DNA of 64,000 nucleotides from Circinella umbellata (lineage: Eukaryota > Mucoromycota > Mucoromycetes > Mucorales > Lichtheimiaceae): contig JAIWNF010000033.1 in the NCBI GenBank assembly GCA_025093555.1, positions 124,001-188,000 on the forward strand, given 5' to 3'. Of the stretch, positions 26,129 to 37,395 are shown piece after piece. The first letter of the stretch is position 1, and every line of letters begins with the position of its first letter. The position numbers and the translations under genes are program-made. The notes beneath the pieces were generated by a model. That model did not search any database. It saw only the letters and a program-made list of their open reading frames with translations, and was not told where the DNA came from.

Positions 26129-29100
26129 ATGCTAAAGAATGTTGCAGCACTGATTTTATGCATCGCGACCCTCACACTTGGCCAAAGCAATAATTTTCAA
26201 TATGCTACACGATTTCCACAAAATAAATTATATAACTTATCACCAAGTTCCACTGGTCTTGATGGGATCGATGGAACTGTAGCAGCATTTGGCGATTTTA
26301 ATAATGACAAGTTGTAAGTTAAAGTAATAGTAGTAAAAGCAAGCAGTAGTAGATTGGTCGTTTATTTTATTTTCGCCTTCTATAATATATATTTGAAACA
26401 AAATCTCTTCTGACTTTTTTTTTTTGAAGAAACAAGTAATACTTTATTTTAAAATGGCTAATCTTCATTTTCTTTTTCCTGGGTTTTTCTTGTTAGTACT
26501 GACTTGTTCGTTCTTGGCGCTGACCAACGTTCTTTATCTGTGTATACTTGGCATCACCGTACGTAATAATAGATCAACGATCGCACAAAAAAAAAAGAAC
26601 GCTATTTTTATTCACGTTGGGACAAAACACACACACATATATATCTATATAGAAAACTTCACATTTATTGCACCGAGCAAAACACCACAAATTATAGAAA
26701 ACGACTTTATTATTACAGGCGTGGTACCAGGCGATTTTAACTACGATGGAAAACTTGATGTATTATTAATGGGACAAAATAATCCACAAGATAGTTCAGA
26801 TGTAGAAATATTATTACGGATATATCTTGGCAATGGAAATGATACTTTTGGTATGTGTATAGTCCCATATGTATAGATATATATAGAAAACGGGAGAAAT
26901 AAAGAGATCATGTAACAAAAAGAGGAACTAATTTTATAATTTCTTTTAAAAAAATAAAAATAAATAGAATCCACTCATATTGACGTACCATCGGCTAAAG
27001 AAAAGCATCCCATGGTTTTAGATCTTACAGGCGATATGAAACTTGATCTGCTTGGATACCCATATAAAGGTGATTCTGGATTGAGTATGTGGATTAATAC
27101 AGTCGATGGAGAACATTTAAACGCTACATCTATATACAATCTGTAAGTATCTATCGCAACACTACAAAATCTATGTGTACAGTTGGTGTTATTTATATTT
27201 TAATGATTTCATTCCAATTTATTTAGAACTTCTGCAAAGACGATATTGGATGAAAATGAAACAAACAAATGTTTATGGGCTCATCCACATTCAAATGCTG
27301 TTGTGGATTTGAATGGTGATTGCTTAGCAGGTGAGTATATATTGTGATTGCGTATGAGTTATATAATTCAAATGTTTCTTAATATATTTAACATAAAAAA
27401 TTAAAGAAAGAAAGAGACAGAGGAATGATTTTTTTTGCTAATCAATCAATAATAAAAATTGGGTGTTTAGATCTTGTATTTGTATGTCAACACACTGGTT
27501 ACCAAAGTTTACAAATATGGACAAATGAACGAGATCAAGGTTTTAAAAAAGCTCGTGAATTAAATCTACCAACGGGTGCGGGCCCAATTAGTTATGCAGA
27601 TATTGGTAAAGACTTTATGCAAAATAAAAAAGGAAATAGTATTGTGGTTGTTGTATATTAATATGATGTCATTTATATTTAACTTTTTTAATTTTTAATT
27701 TTTTTTTTTGCATAATGGTTGTAGATGGGGATGGTACAATGGACATTATATTTCCAGTAAATCAAGGTTCTCGACAACAAATTCATATTGTATATAATCA
27801 GCAAATGGATCTTTGTAGTAAACAAGACAATAATACAAATTGTCGAAAAGCTCAAAATTTATGTGTAGCTGATCCTGACTTCAAGTTTGATATGAACTCA
27901 CCTGACAGCAATGTAAGGCTTGTGATTTTTTATGATTATCATTTGATAGAAAATGATTTCTGCTTTAATTTAATTCTGATTAATTTAACTTATCAAATGT
28001 GTTCATGTGTGCAACTTTTATTTATTTTCTTTATCTTTTCCAGGGATATGTGATTTTTGATCTGAAAGGTTATATTGATTCCGGAGAATCTATTCAAACA
28101 CAAGATCCTGATTTCAAAGGTGTATGGCCAATAGCTGTTCATCCCGGTAAGATAATCAATCATATTTATCTAATTAATTAATTTCAACATATGTTTTCAA
28201 ACAATGTTTTTTATCAATCAAAACAAAACGAAACTGATTATCATGTTCATTTTACCCATGATTTTATTCTTTAGGTGATTATAATTTGGATGGATATCCT
28301 GATTTATTAGTTACCACAAATAATAAAGTCTTATTGCTTGATTCTATATTATGTTCTAATCAATTATGTACTTCTGGTGCAACCATGGCATCGAGAAGAA
28401 CATTTTCAGTTGTTCGACAAGGAGCTGAGGCATTAAGTAAAATTCCTAATCCCAGACAAGCTGTCTTTTTTGACATTGATGAAGATGTAAGTCTCAGTTC
28501 CATTTTTCGTTATTATTATTATCCAATCGGCCAAAAAAAAATAGCACCCCCAATCTTTGTATAATTAGAAATTCGCCATAACATTCGTTATTAATTGGAT
28601 GCGTTGTTTTTTTTTGCGGAGTAATAGGGATCCTTGGATATGCTAATCCTTTCAAAATCAAATAGACAATCTGATGCTAATCGTACTCCTAATTTTATCA
28701 TTAATAATTTCTTTAATGATGCATTCTTTTTAAAAGGACTTGGTAAATATAGCAACAATAGGTTTTAAATTTTATTCATTATAAGGTTGATAATGATATA
28801 AGATTAAAAAAAATGACATCTTCCATGTAAAACTGTTACATGGTTACACAAAATTAAAAAAGAATCACTGATAATCTTTTTTTTTTACAAAACATATGTT
28901 ATATTTTATTTGCTCAGTTTCAAATGGTGTATGTGGAAGCAATTGTCCTGCGGAAAGTGGATACGCAAAGGTAATAAGGAGCAGAAAAAGCAGAAAAAAA
29001 AATAGATAATATTTATATTCTTATCAGATAATATAATATTAAAAAAACCCCATTTTTTTTTTACATAGCCTTATGGTGTCAATTATCCAGGTGCAACTTT

Positions 29101-29813
29101 TAAATATACTGTCTTGGATACTTCAGGTACAAAACGTGTACACCAAGGTAAATAATAGAATATAGATGATATAATTTGTGCATCTATGTATGTATATAAG
29201 CAAAAAGGTAAAAAGGGAAATGTAAAAACTGACACACATATATATTTAGTATCTCAACTTTCACAATCATCCTATCTATCGTTACAGACGCCTTATTGCT
29301 TGATAGGGTTAGGAAGAACAAATAATTATGTTGAAGAAATGTTCGCAGGAGTTTCTCGTCATCAGGTACTTTGAAATAACTAAAGTTATTGATTACAAAT
29401 ATATATTATTAACAAATACTAACCCATAATGATTATGTGTCTATTTTTTTTATCTATAGGATAAAAATTATCTTTTTTATGAAGGTGTCATTCCAAATTC
29501 ACAATTGATTTTCATTCCATATCAACCTAGTGATGTCCAGGATAGTTCAACGTAAGTTTTATATTAAAAAGATATAGAGTGTGCCAAAAAAAGAAATAAA
29601 AAGAACTGAACCTAAGTTTAAACTTAATTTTATAGATGGAAAGTTGAACTATATATTCAGCCGGGTGATTATGTTCCATGGGTTTTAGTTGTACTAATAG
29701 TTGCAGCAATCGTTCTAGGGATCGTAGTGGGTGTTCTCTATTGGATGGAAAAACGAGAAGATGAAATGGAACGAAGGAAAGCATTACATATCATTAATTT
29801 CGATGCACTCTAA
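26129..29813 (+). CDS. ITFG1: ITFG1/TIP-like FG-GAP membrane protein
   Basis: T-cell immunomodulatory protein (TIP, ITFG1, linkin) is a type I membrane protein with an integrin-alpha-like beta-propeller. This multi-exon gene starts at 26129 with a signal peptide (MLKNVAALILCIATLTLGQS) and has a dozen or more exons. It ends at 29813 after a single membrane helix (VPWVLVVLIVAAIVLGIVVGVLYW) and a short charged tail. Repeated FG-GAP calcium-loop-like motifs appear in order: GDFNNDK, GDFNYDGKLD, DLTGDMKLD, DLNGDCLAD, DGDGTMD, DYNLDGYPD and DIDEDGSLD (across an intron). Cys-containing segments resemble TIP ectodomains. The ATG at 26129 is chosen because it begins the signal peptide directly. Exon borders were checked only for the first exons. 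The function in fungi is not known to me. Confidence 0.88.
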
Positions 29814-30502
29814 AATATAATAAAATATAATATTTATAATAATAAATAAAAACAAGGAAAGGAATGATATGGATTTTCATATATCAACTAAATATTACAC
29901 TACTATCATTATCTAATTTCTCGTCCTTGAGTATGATTCTTATATGTATTTGTATTTCTTTGGTTCATACAATAACTTATATATATGCACAACCCCCAAC
30001 GCAACCCATCTCTCTCGCACTCATACACAGACACACATACACGCTCTCCGCGGGATAATATTATAGCCAATTCTTTTGATTGTCCATTATTTCAAATAAT
30101 TTGTAATCAGTTGGTTACTTTCCGGAAAAACACATTATACACAGACCCAAAAAAGAAAATGCGGGGTCTACATTATCTCACCCTCACACACAAAAAAGGG
30201 AACTACGGAAAATATTGTTTAGAACTCAGGGCGAACAGCAACACGGGGACGGATCGAATTCCGTCATAACTTACCAAAGTTGGTTTCTATTTTTTTTGTC
30301 CGCCACTCTCATCCCCCATTAAAAAACAGATCTTACACAAAAAATAAACTAAAGAAAAAAAGCGAATAAATATCCAAATTTCACATAAACAGCGCTAGAA
30401 AGGGAAATATAAAGACCTTTCCCGAATTTAGATTCTTTTTTTTTTCTTTCTTTCTTTTCTCTTCTTCTTTCTTAATCTTTTTTTTTTAATTGTATACAAA
30501 AA
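29814..30502. promoter_or_regulatory. Spacer before NADP-isocitrate dehydrogenase
   Basis: 3' flank of the ITFG1 gene and promoter of the next gene. The last about 80 bases before the ATG (30425-30490) are almost pure pyrimidine, a frequent feature of highly expressed fungal genes. Nothing else is supported. Confidence 0.4.
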
Positions 30503-32381
30503 ATGGCTGGTGGTAAAATTGTTGTAAAGAACCCTGTTGTTGACCTTGATGGTGATGAAATGACCAGAATTATCTGGCAATTTATTAAGGAAAAGCTTAT
30601 CCTTCCTTACCTTGACCTTGATATCAAGTACTACGATCTTAGTGTTCAATACCGTGATGAGGTTAGTAATTTTTTTTTTATATTTCGATGCAATTGCTAA
30701 TATCGAATATGGGGAATAGTATATTTATTTTATTTTATTAAAACATGCTTCAAATTTTACCATAATAAATAGACTAATGATCAAGTGACCATTGATGCCG
30801 CTGAAGCTATCAAGAAATACAACGTTGGTATCAAGTGTGCTACCATCACCCCTGATGAACAACGTGTTGAAGGTAAAGAAAAAAAAAAGCTATTATTATT
30901 GGACCTGTGTTGCAAAAACAAATATAAACCCTTACACTAAAATGAAATATATAGAATTCAACCTTAAGAAAATGTGGAAGTCTCCTAACGGTACTCTCCG
31001 TAACATTTTGAATGGAACTGTTTTCCGTGAACCTATTGTTCTTCCTAGCTTGCCCCGTCTTGTTCCCGGTTGGACTGAACCCGTGATCATTGGCAGACAT
31101 GCTTTCGGTGATCAAGTATGTAGTTTCCTTTGTTTTTTTTCGGCGTAGTGATGAATTGTGATTTCTTTTTTCGGTCTTGTCATTGCGGGGTGGGGTTGAT
31201 AGTTATAAAAAGTGGGGGGGTGGGGGGAATAGGAGTGTGTAAATTTAGTAAGCGAGTTTTGGAGAGATAACTGAGAAATTTAATAGTAATAGTTATTAAT
31301 AAACATACGATTCCTTTTTATTTCATATAGTACCGTGCTACTGACTTCGTTACCGGCGGTCCTGGTAAGCTCGAAATGACCTTCACTCCTGCTGATGGTT
31401 CCGAACCCAAGAAGTACGAAATCTATGAATTCCAAGGTACTGGTGGTGTTGGTATGGCCATGTACAACACTGACGAATCCATTGAAGGTTTCGCTCACGC
31501 CTGTTTCCGTATTTCCATTGAACGTAAGATGCCCATGTACTTGAGTACCAAGAACACTATTCTTAAGGCTTATGATGGTCGCTTCAAGGATATCTTCCAA
31601 GAAATCTATGAAAAGGAATACAAGGCTCAATTCGAAGCCGCTGGTATCTGGTACGAACACAGACTTATTGATGATATGGTCGCTCAAATGCTCAAGTCTA
31701 AGGGCGGTTTCGTCTGGGCTTGTAAGAACTATGATGGTGATGTCCAATCCGATATTTTGGCTCAAGGTTATGGTTCCCTTGGTCTTATGACCTCTGTCCT
31801 TTACACTCCCGATGGTAAGACTGTTGAGGCTGAAGCTGCCCATGGTACTGTCACCAGACATTACAGAGAACACCAAAAGGTATGTAGTAGTAGTGATAGT
31901 GATAGTTAGCGATCGAGAAAAAAGTGTATGGTTTATGGAAGATGGGATTCATATACAAGTTTCAAATATTAACTTGTTTTTTTTCTTTCTTCGTATCAGG
32001 GTAACGCTACTTCCACCAACCCCATTGCTTCTATCTTTGCTTGGACTCGTGGTTTGGCTCACCGTGCTAAGCTCGATGAAAACCCCGAATTGGCCAAGTT
32101 CTGTGCCGACCTTGAAAAGGCCTGTGTTGATGTTATTGAAGTTGACAAGAAGATGACTAAGGATTTGGCTTTGACCATCTATGGCAAGGAGTAAGTTTTT
32201 ATTACCATAACAACCTTATTTTTGTAGATAACCCATATCCTTATTTGAATTACGTCTTACTAACATTAATTTTTTTATATTACCTTTTTTTTTTTGAAGT
32301 ATGACTCGTGAACACTATGCTACCACTGAAGAATTCTTGCAAGCTATTGCTGACAAGTTAGCTGTTATCCGCTCGGCGTGA
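30503..32381 (+). CDS. IDP: NADP-dependent isocitrate dehydrogenase, cytosolic type
   Basis: It oxidatively decarboxylates isocitrate to 2-oxoglutarate and yields NADPH. Exons are 30503-30661, 30773-30872, 30955-31115, 31331-31879, 32000-32190 and 32300-32381, totalling 1242 nt for 413 residues, the eukaryotic homodimer length. Motifs are [12 protein letters not shown] near the N-terminus, [17 protein letters not shown] (substrate loop), [43 protein letters not shown] (metal and substrate aspartates) and [16 protein letters not shown]. There is no mitochondrial presequence and no C-terminal SKL-like peroxisomal signal (the end is VIRSA). This points to the cytosol unless an upstream alternative start exists. 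Confidence 0.95.
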
Positions 32382-33284
32382 GTAACCCATCTCCCTCTCT
32401 CATAATATTAAAAAAAAAGAAAACATTATACATATAAAAAAATCATCATCTTTAACTTTTTTTATTATCTTTTTTTTTTTCCTTCATATTTCCTTCTTTT
32501 TCCCACTCCTCAAATCTGTAAAACATTTTCCTATTCTCCTTTTGATCTCCCATTTGTATACGCTCTCGAAAAAAACCAAAACACGTATTATATATATATA
32601 CACATTAGGCTCTTGCAACAAAAGCAAAAGCTTTAAAAAAATGAAACCTCTTTTAAACAAATAAATAAATAAAAAATTGGTTTACATATATACACAAAAT
32701 ATATGAAATATACTTTTCTGTTTTTTTCTTTATTTTCGCACGCTCTATTTGTTATACAAAGGAAGGGTTACAAGGTTAAACATAAGGTTGGTATTCCCCA
32801 CGCATGTCTTTTTCTCGGTATTCGTGTTTAATAGTATTTCTAGTATGCCATAGAGTATTTTACTATGTTCTCTATTTTTTTTGGTACACTTTTTTTTTTA
32901 TTATTATTCTAAACGCCGAAACTGTAAACCGTCTTCTCCCGTCGTTTTCACGTGTTGTGGGCCGGGACCAAAGAGAACAGAACCCCTTTCCCATATAATA
33001 TTATAGAACAAAAAGATAAAAGCCCATAAAAGGCCATGTATCTTTTCAATCTGACTTTTTTTTTCACCGGAAATATATACAAATTCGTAACAATTTAGTA
33101 AATGCTTGGTTTTGCGCAATTTTATCTGTCGATCAAAAAAATAAAGCATTTTACTTTTTTTTTAATCGGCCCAAAAAAAATATGTCTTCTTTTTTCTTCT
33201 TTACCCCAATATCTGGTGAAGTCGCTCTTTTTTCAAAGTCGCTGTCAAAATAATAAAAAAAAAGATAAGAAATCGTTTTGTGTA
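32382..33284. other. Intergenic, no gene recognised
   Basis: 3' flank of the isocitrate dehydrogenase gene followed by low-complexity A/T tracts. A GC-richer patch with a CACGTG hexamer lies at about 32940-32990 but has no adjacent gene. Short open frames here look random. Confidence 0.45.
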
Positions 33285-33801
33285 CACCTTTTTCGGAAAA
33301 TCTTCGTACACTTTAAGAAAAAAAATTCGTACAACTGTGGAATAAAATTTAGTACAATTTATTGAAAAAAAATTCTTATACTTCTGAAAAAAAAAATCGT
33401 ACATTTTACTTCGTACAGTGATGTTTACAATGGGTTTTCATCCAAACAGTCTTGAAATCTTGACTCGGAATATCGGCAGAAACCTTGTAAATCGCTAATG
33501 TAAATATTATTGCATGCCTCACCAATTCTGGATGTCAATGTTTCTTCCTTTAAAAGCTTCTCTCTTTTAAGTTTACTCTTGCATACTGACATCCAAGGTT
33601 GCAGCCACAAAGTTAAAGTAATGACCAGTGACAGTACCACCTTTACCTTTACTGGTAGCTGGTGCAGCAGCTCCTCCGACTTTTCATTTCTTAGAAGGCT
33701 CAGTTCTCTTTGGGCGTCTTACGCTTATATTGACAACACCATAGTATGTAAAAACTTGTATGTAATAGAGAAAAACGTACGAAGATTTTCCGAAAAGGGT
33801 G
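33285..33801 (-). mobile_element. Tc1/mariner-like deletion derivative with TIRs
   Basis: Bases 33285-33309 and 33777-33801 are 25-nt inverted repeats with one mismatch; the outer end is cacc and the inner part tcggaaaatcttcgtac. Inside, the minus strand keeps two transposase pieces. A mid-protein segment (GHYFNFVAATLDV) is read around 33590-33700, with an in-frame stop before it. A C-terminal segment (SVCKSKLKREKLLKEETL, then a stop at 33425) is in another frame. They meet at about 33587, so an internal deletion joined them out of frame. Extra cgtac motifs repeat inside the left end. The left flank is TA and the right flank TT, consistent with a mutated TA target duplication. The piece pattern resembles DDE_3 (IS630/Tc1/mariner) transposases, from recall. 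The element cannot encode an active enzyme. Confidence 0.7.
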
Positions 33802-33898
33802 TTTGGTAATTCTTTCTGATTATTCTTTGCAGTGTGCTGGTGAAGTGATTATGTGATTGAACATTTGTTTGTGACTGACTCTTTTACTGTTCAGCAAA

Positions 33899-34190
33899 CA
33901 ATCAGACTCGTCTGAAACAAACGATGAACACGATGAGCTGCCCAATCGTAAGTGTTTGTTGATTAGAAACTATTAATAATACTGCCATGGGATTGTTTTC
34001 AATCTTTTTTTTTTCATGAACTTGTAACAAAATTAAATTGGTCCGTGTTCTTTTTATATTTATTTTTTTTATGGAGATAAGGCCACTTGGTGTTACTATT
34101 GGTGGCCAATCGTTTTCCTTTTTGTTTATGGAGTCCATGCTTTTTATAGTTGGTCATCAAGCAATGTATTAACAACTACGTCGCCATGAA
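33899..34190 (+). pseudogene. Possible 3' remnant of a small membrane-protein gene
   Basis: An open stretch after an acceptor-like AG at 33897 encodes an acidic segment (SDSSETNDEHDELPN) ending at a GTAAG donor near 33950. Joining to an acceptor at about 34076 keeps the frame into an aromatic hydrophobic segment (WWPIVFLFVYGVHAFYSW) and a stop at about 34190. It would be a C-terminal tail-anchor-like helix. No upstream exons are visible because the transposon relic ends only 100 bp before it. It may be a gene whose 5' part was lost, or chance. Low confidence. Confidence 0.2.
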
Positions 34191-34199
34191 CAACTATAA

Positions 34200-35242
34200 T
34201 ATAAGGTACATTTTTTTATTGTTATTTTTTTTCATGTGTACTAAGTTGTATTCTCCTACTCACCATTGCTACAGAACAGCAAATAGCCTAGCTGTAATAC
34301 ATATATCTTTTAGTAATGCCAAGGACAAGAGTGACATTGGTGGTCTAACGATTCCAACAATTATAGCTTCTTCAAAGATTAGTTAATCTCCTAAGATTGA
34401 TATTCTTTGGACCTTTTGAAGATAAGTTGAAAATAAATATACAGTAACGAATAATGCTGCAAGAAAAGCACAAGGTTTTGTACACATGAACCCTGCCCTA
34501 CGCCGGAGAAATTCGCTGGCTGCCTTGATGAACAATTGTTCGTCTCCAGCCGGGAGTGGGAAGTTGTCATCCTCCTCTTGCATTCCAATAATGCGTCTTG
34601 GTTTTACTCACTTATGATTCTATATGTAATATTATATAGGTCCAACTTTTAACTACAATAAGGCCGGTTCCTTTGGAATTAATAATTTTCCATGGCATGG
34701 CGATTCTTCTCTCGTTCTCCCTTTTTCCTCTTTGTTCTTTCTCATGTGTCAGCACACTTTTTTATACTCTATATGTTTATTTTATTTGTCAATAGAGCGA
34801 GAGAACTTAATAGCAATAGCTAAATAAATATAATTACTTTAAATGCTGTAACCATAATGCTTCTTAGTTTCTGTTCTTAAGCCGTTTTATTAAGTTGGTT
34901 GCTATATAGGAAGCTTTTTTTTCTTGAACCTTCCAAAAAACAAAGTGTGCATTTACGTATACATATTATCAGCTGTATATGAATAGGAATGTGCATATAT
35001 GTATATATGTTTTTTTTTGTATGGAAATGATATTTTATTTAGGTTTTTGAATATGTGTAGTAATTAATAGGCGAACTTCAGGCCGTGTTCATTGGTCAAT
35101 GGTATTGAGGGAGGTTGATTCACGAATGTTAAGACTTTTACCGTGATTATATATAACATAAGTGGTGTGACATAGTAAATTAGCAGGAAGAAATAGCATG
35201 ATTTTTAATCCTATATTCATTTTTGTATATACAAAACGTTTA
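34200..35242. other. Intergenic, possible decayed coding fragments
   Basis: Two short coding-like pieces are present. Minus 34583-34383 contains AGDEQLFIKAASEFLRRR, followed by a hydrophobic stretch. Plus 34263-34386 ends SDIGGLTIPTIIASSKIS. Neither has recognisable neighbours or family, and they overlap on opposite strands near 34383. The rest is plain AT-rich sequence. Confidence 0.3.
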
Positions 35243-35541
35243 GAGCATGCCCAACGGACTCCCGAAAAATGAAATTTGCTAGATTTGGAGAACCGATTTG
35301 GAGATTCATTGCCCCAACGGAGTCTCCAAATGAAAAGCTAAATCTATGAAAACCCAAATTCAGAGTCACCATTCTCTAAATTACGGGAGCCTCTGGCTGA
35401 TCTCCAGACACCCTTCTGTGCCTTGAAATAAAGAATCTTAATTTGGGGAGTCCGTTGGGTGATTTGCACAATTGCCAAATTTCGGCACTGATTCTGGGTT
35501 TATATCTAGCAAAAAATTTGGGGAGTCCATTGGGCATGCTC
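35243..35541. mobile_element. MITE with long TIRs and TTTA target duplication
   Basis: The ends are inverted copies: left gagcatgcccaacggact and right, reverse-complemented, gagcatgcccaatggact. Similarity extends about 47 bp inward to ttgctagat. TTTA lies immediately outside both ends, a likely 4-bp target-site duplication. A second inverted pair is nested inside: ccccaacggagtctccaaat at 35312-35331 and the reverse-oriented counterpart at 35441-35459. This gives four related iterons, two in each direction. There is no coding capacity. It is a non-autonomous DNA transposon whose superfamily is undecided. Confidence 0.8.
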
Positions 35542-35729
35542 TTTACTGAGTGTTTCTTTGGCTTGTTATTGTTGCGGGTATGAGTGGATTTGATATAAAG
35601 AAAAATAATAAAGAGGGCAGAAAAGAAGTGCGATAGTAATGTGAATTGTATGTGTTGTGTTGTGTGTGTATAACAGAAAAGGAGGGGATGGTATTTTACA
35701 GCAAGTATATACAGAAGTGTGTACAATCA

Positions 35730-37080
35730 TTAAGTGTTGGGACGGTAAACGGGTGATTTTGGGCCATCGTCCACAACCTCACTCATATGCTTGTTTTCAT
35801 TGAGCCGAACAACCTGTGGGTGTACATGATCAAGTAAAGAAGGATAAGTAATGTTCTGTTCAAATCGGAAGCTTCGTTCTTTTTCATCGTGTTCTTGCTT
35901 CAAGCTATGTAAGATATTTATTGTTTCTTTTAAGGCAGCCTATATATAATATATGTTAGTCCGTTATCTCAAATACATAATAAGCAAAAAATAAATATAC
36001 ATACACCCAACGTAATATTAAAGTTTACGAACGAAACAGCATTGTTTTGCTTCTTGTTAAAGTCCTTGATGATGTCGACCTTTTGTTCTTTATCCATAAC
36101 ATACAGACCAGGACTAGGTGTTGACATTGACCAATGCCTAATAGCACGATCTATAAAATTATGAAAAGGAGAATCAAAAACCAATCTCTTTCTTATCCAC
36201 TATAGTTTCGTACGTAACCAGATCAAATCATTCCTAAATTTCACTTACTGTGTGTGTGTATAAAATGTAGCTTGAGTTTTGTGAACGTTTCAAAGCTTGC
36301 ATATTGATAAAAACCGGCAATGGTTCTCAGCATCACAAGTAGGCCAAACATGGCTTTGTGGTGGTCAAAGCTTATTTTTCCTTTTGTATTTTCATCAAAT
36401 GAGGAGGACACTTCAGATAAAAGTATTTCTGTACCAAGTTCATCCACACAGATCTTTCCATCAGCGTGATATTTTAAACGACCATCAGTCATTCCTTGGC
36501 CACGCAACTGTATCGTCATAGCATTCAATTCAATTTCTCCAGGATAAAAAGTTGCATCATGGTCATGTTGCGTCAGGAACTTGTTGCAGTTATTTAATAG
36601 GTAGTCAATAACATAGAAGCGCAAGCATCCTTCGGATGCTGATAATGTTTTACCGGTAACTTTATATAATTGGAGCCTATATTATCTTGTTTAGTTTACA
36701 CACACACTATTTTTTTTAATTGGGAATATTTAATATTGGATGGTGTAAACTTACAATAATTCAAAGCTATTAGTTATCAAATATTTTTCTGCAGTTCGGG
36801 TAGTAGTAATGCAGTTTCGTAAATTTTCAATTGCCTTTCTAAATCCTTGAACGTCGGACTATGTGCATATTATGGAACATGAGTATCATCTTCAGCACCT
36901 AGGAATTTATTATATCTTACCGCGTCTGCTGCTTCTGAAACCAATGACTGGAAAGAAGGGTCCGCCACTTGTAATTGAACACCAATATTTTCTTTATTAA
37001 GTCGTTCATACATATCTGTCGGGAAAAGAGGACGTCGTTGTACTTCTCTTCCACAAAAAATGATGTCGTGTCGCTCAGGA
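35730..37080 (-). CDS. Unrecognised multi-exon protein, 5' end missing
   Basis: Five minus-strand exons keep one frame: 37080-36921, 36858-36755, 36676-36249, 36150-36005 and 35939-35730 (stop 35732-35730). They give about 349 residues. Segments include SPERHDIIFCGREVQRRP, GFRKAIENLRNCITTTRTAEK, ASEGCLRFYVIDYLLNNCNKF, IELNAMTIQLRGQGMTDGRL and NRAIRHWSMSTPSPGLY. It ends MSEVVDDGPKSPVYRPNT. I recognise no domain; the style suggests a lineage-specific fungal family, possibly multicopy. The first visible exon begins inside a codon, so a 5' exon is required. The sequence upstream of the donor-like site at 37141 is a CGGAT-rich repeat with a stop in the needed frame. The gene is therefore probably 5'-truncated, though a distant first exon remains possible. 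Confidence 0.55.
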
Positions 37081-37140
37081 CTAAAATTCGAATACACGTC
37101 TTGTTAGTTTTACAAAAAAAAAGTCTTGGATGTGAGTTAC

Positions 37141-37320
37141 CTTAGGCAGGATCTTAGTACAATCCGGATTTATAAACCGATCCGTTTTTCATACGGATTG
37201 GATCGGATTCGGATTGTGTCTCAACGGATTCGGATCGGATTCGGATCGTAATTCTACAATCCGGATTGTAAACGGATTGAGATCTATGGATCTGTCGGAT
37301 TTTTCTAATCCGTCATTATA
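37141..37320. repeat. CGGAT/ATCCG-rich repeat cluster
   Basis: About 180 bp contain roughly a dozen cggat or atccg words, including palindromic aatccggatt at about 37160 and again near 37257. The composition is unlike all flanking DNA. Such arrays occur in subterminal regions of some DNA transposons (hAT-like). No matching second end was located in the window. Confidence 0.6.
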
Positions 37321-37360
37321 ATTATAGAGTAATGGATCAAAGTTTTAACAATGCTGTTAT

Positions 37361-37395
<35 letters not shown>

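Noticed and set aside
30230..30262. tRNA B-box-like ggatcgaattcc
   Set aside because: No matching A-box or acceptor stem could be folded around it.
32940..32990. CACGTG site as promoter of an unseen gene
   Set aside because: No coding region begins nearby on either strand; the next element is a transposon relic.
33102..33404. Short Phe/Lys-rich open frames on both strands
   Set aside because: They arise from A/T homopolymers in and beside the transposon end.
35376..35726. Open frame across the MITE end
   Set aside because: Its translation merely reads through the inverted-repeat element and has no protein-like pattern.
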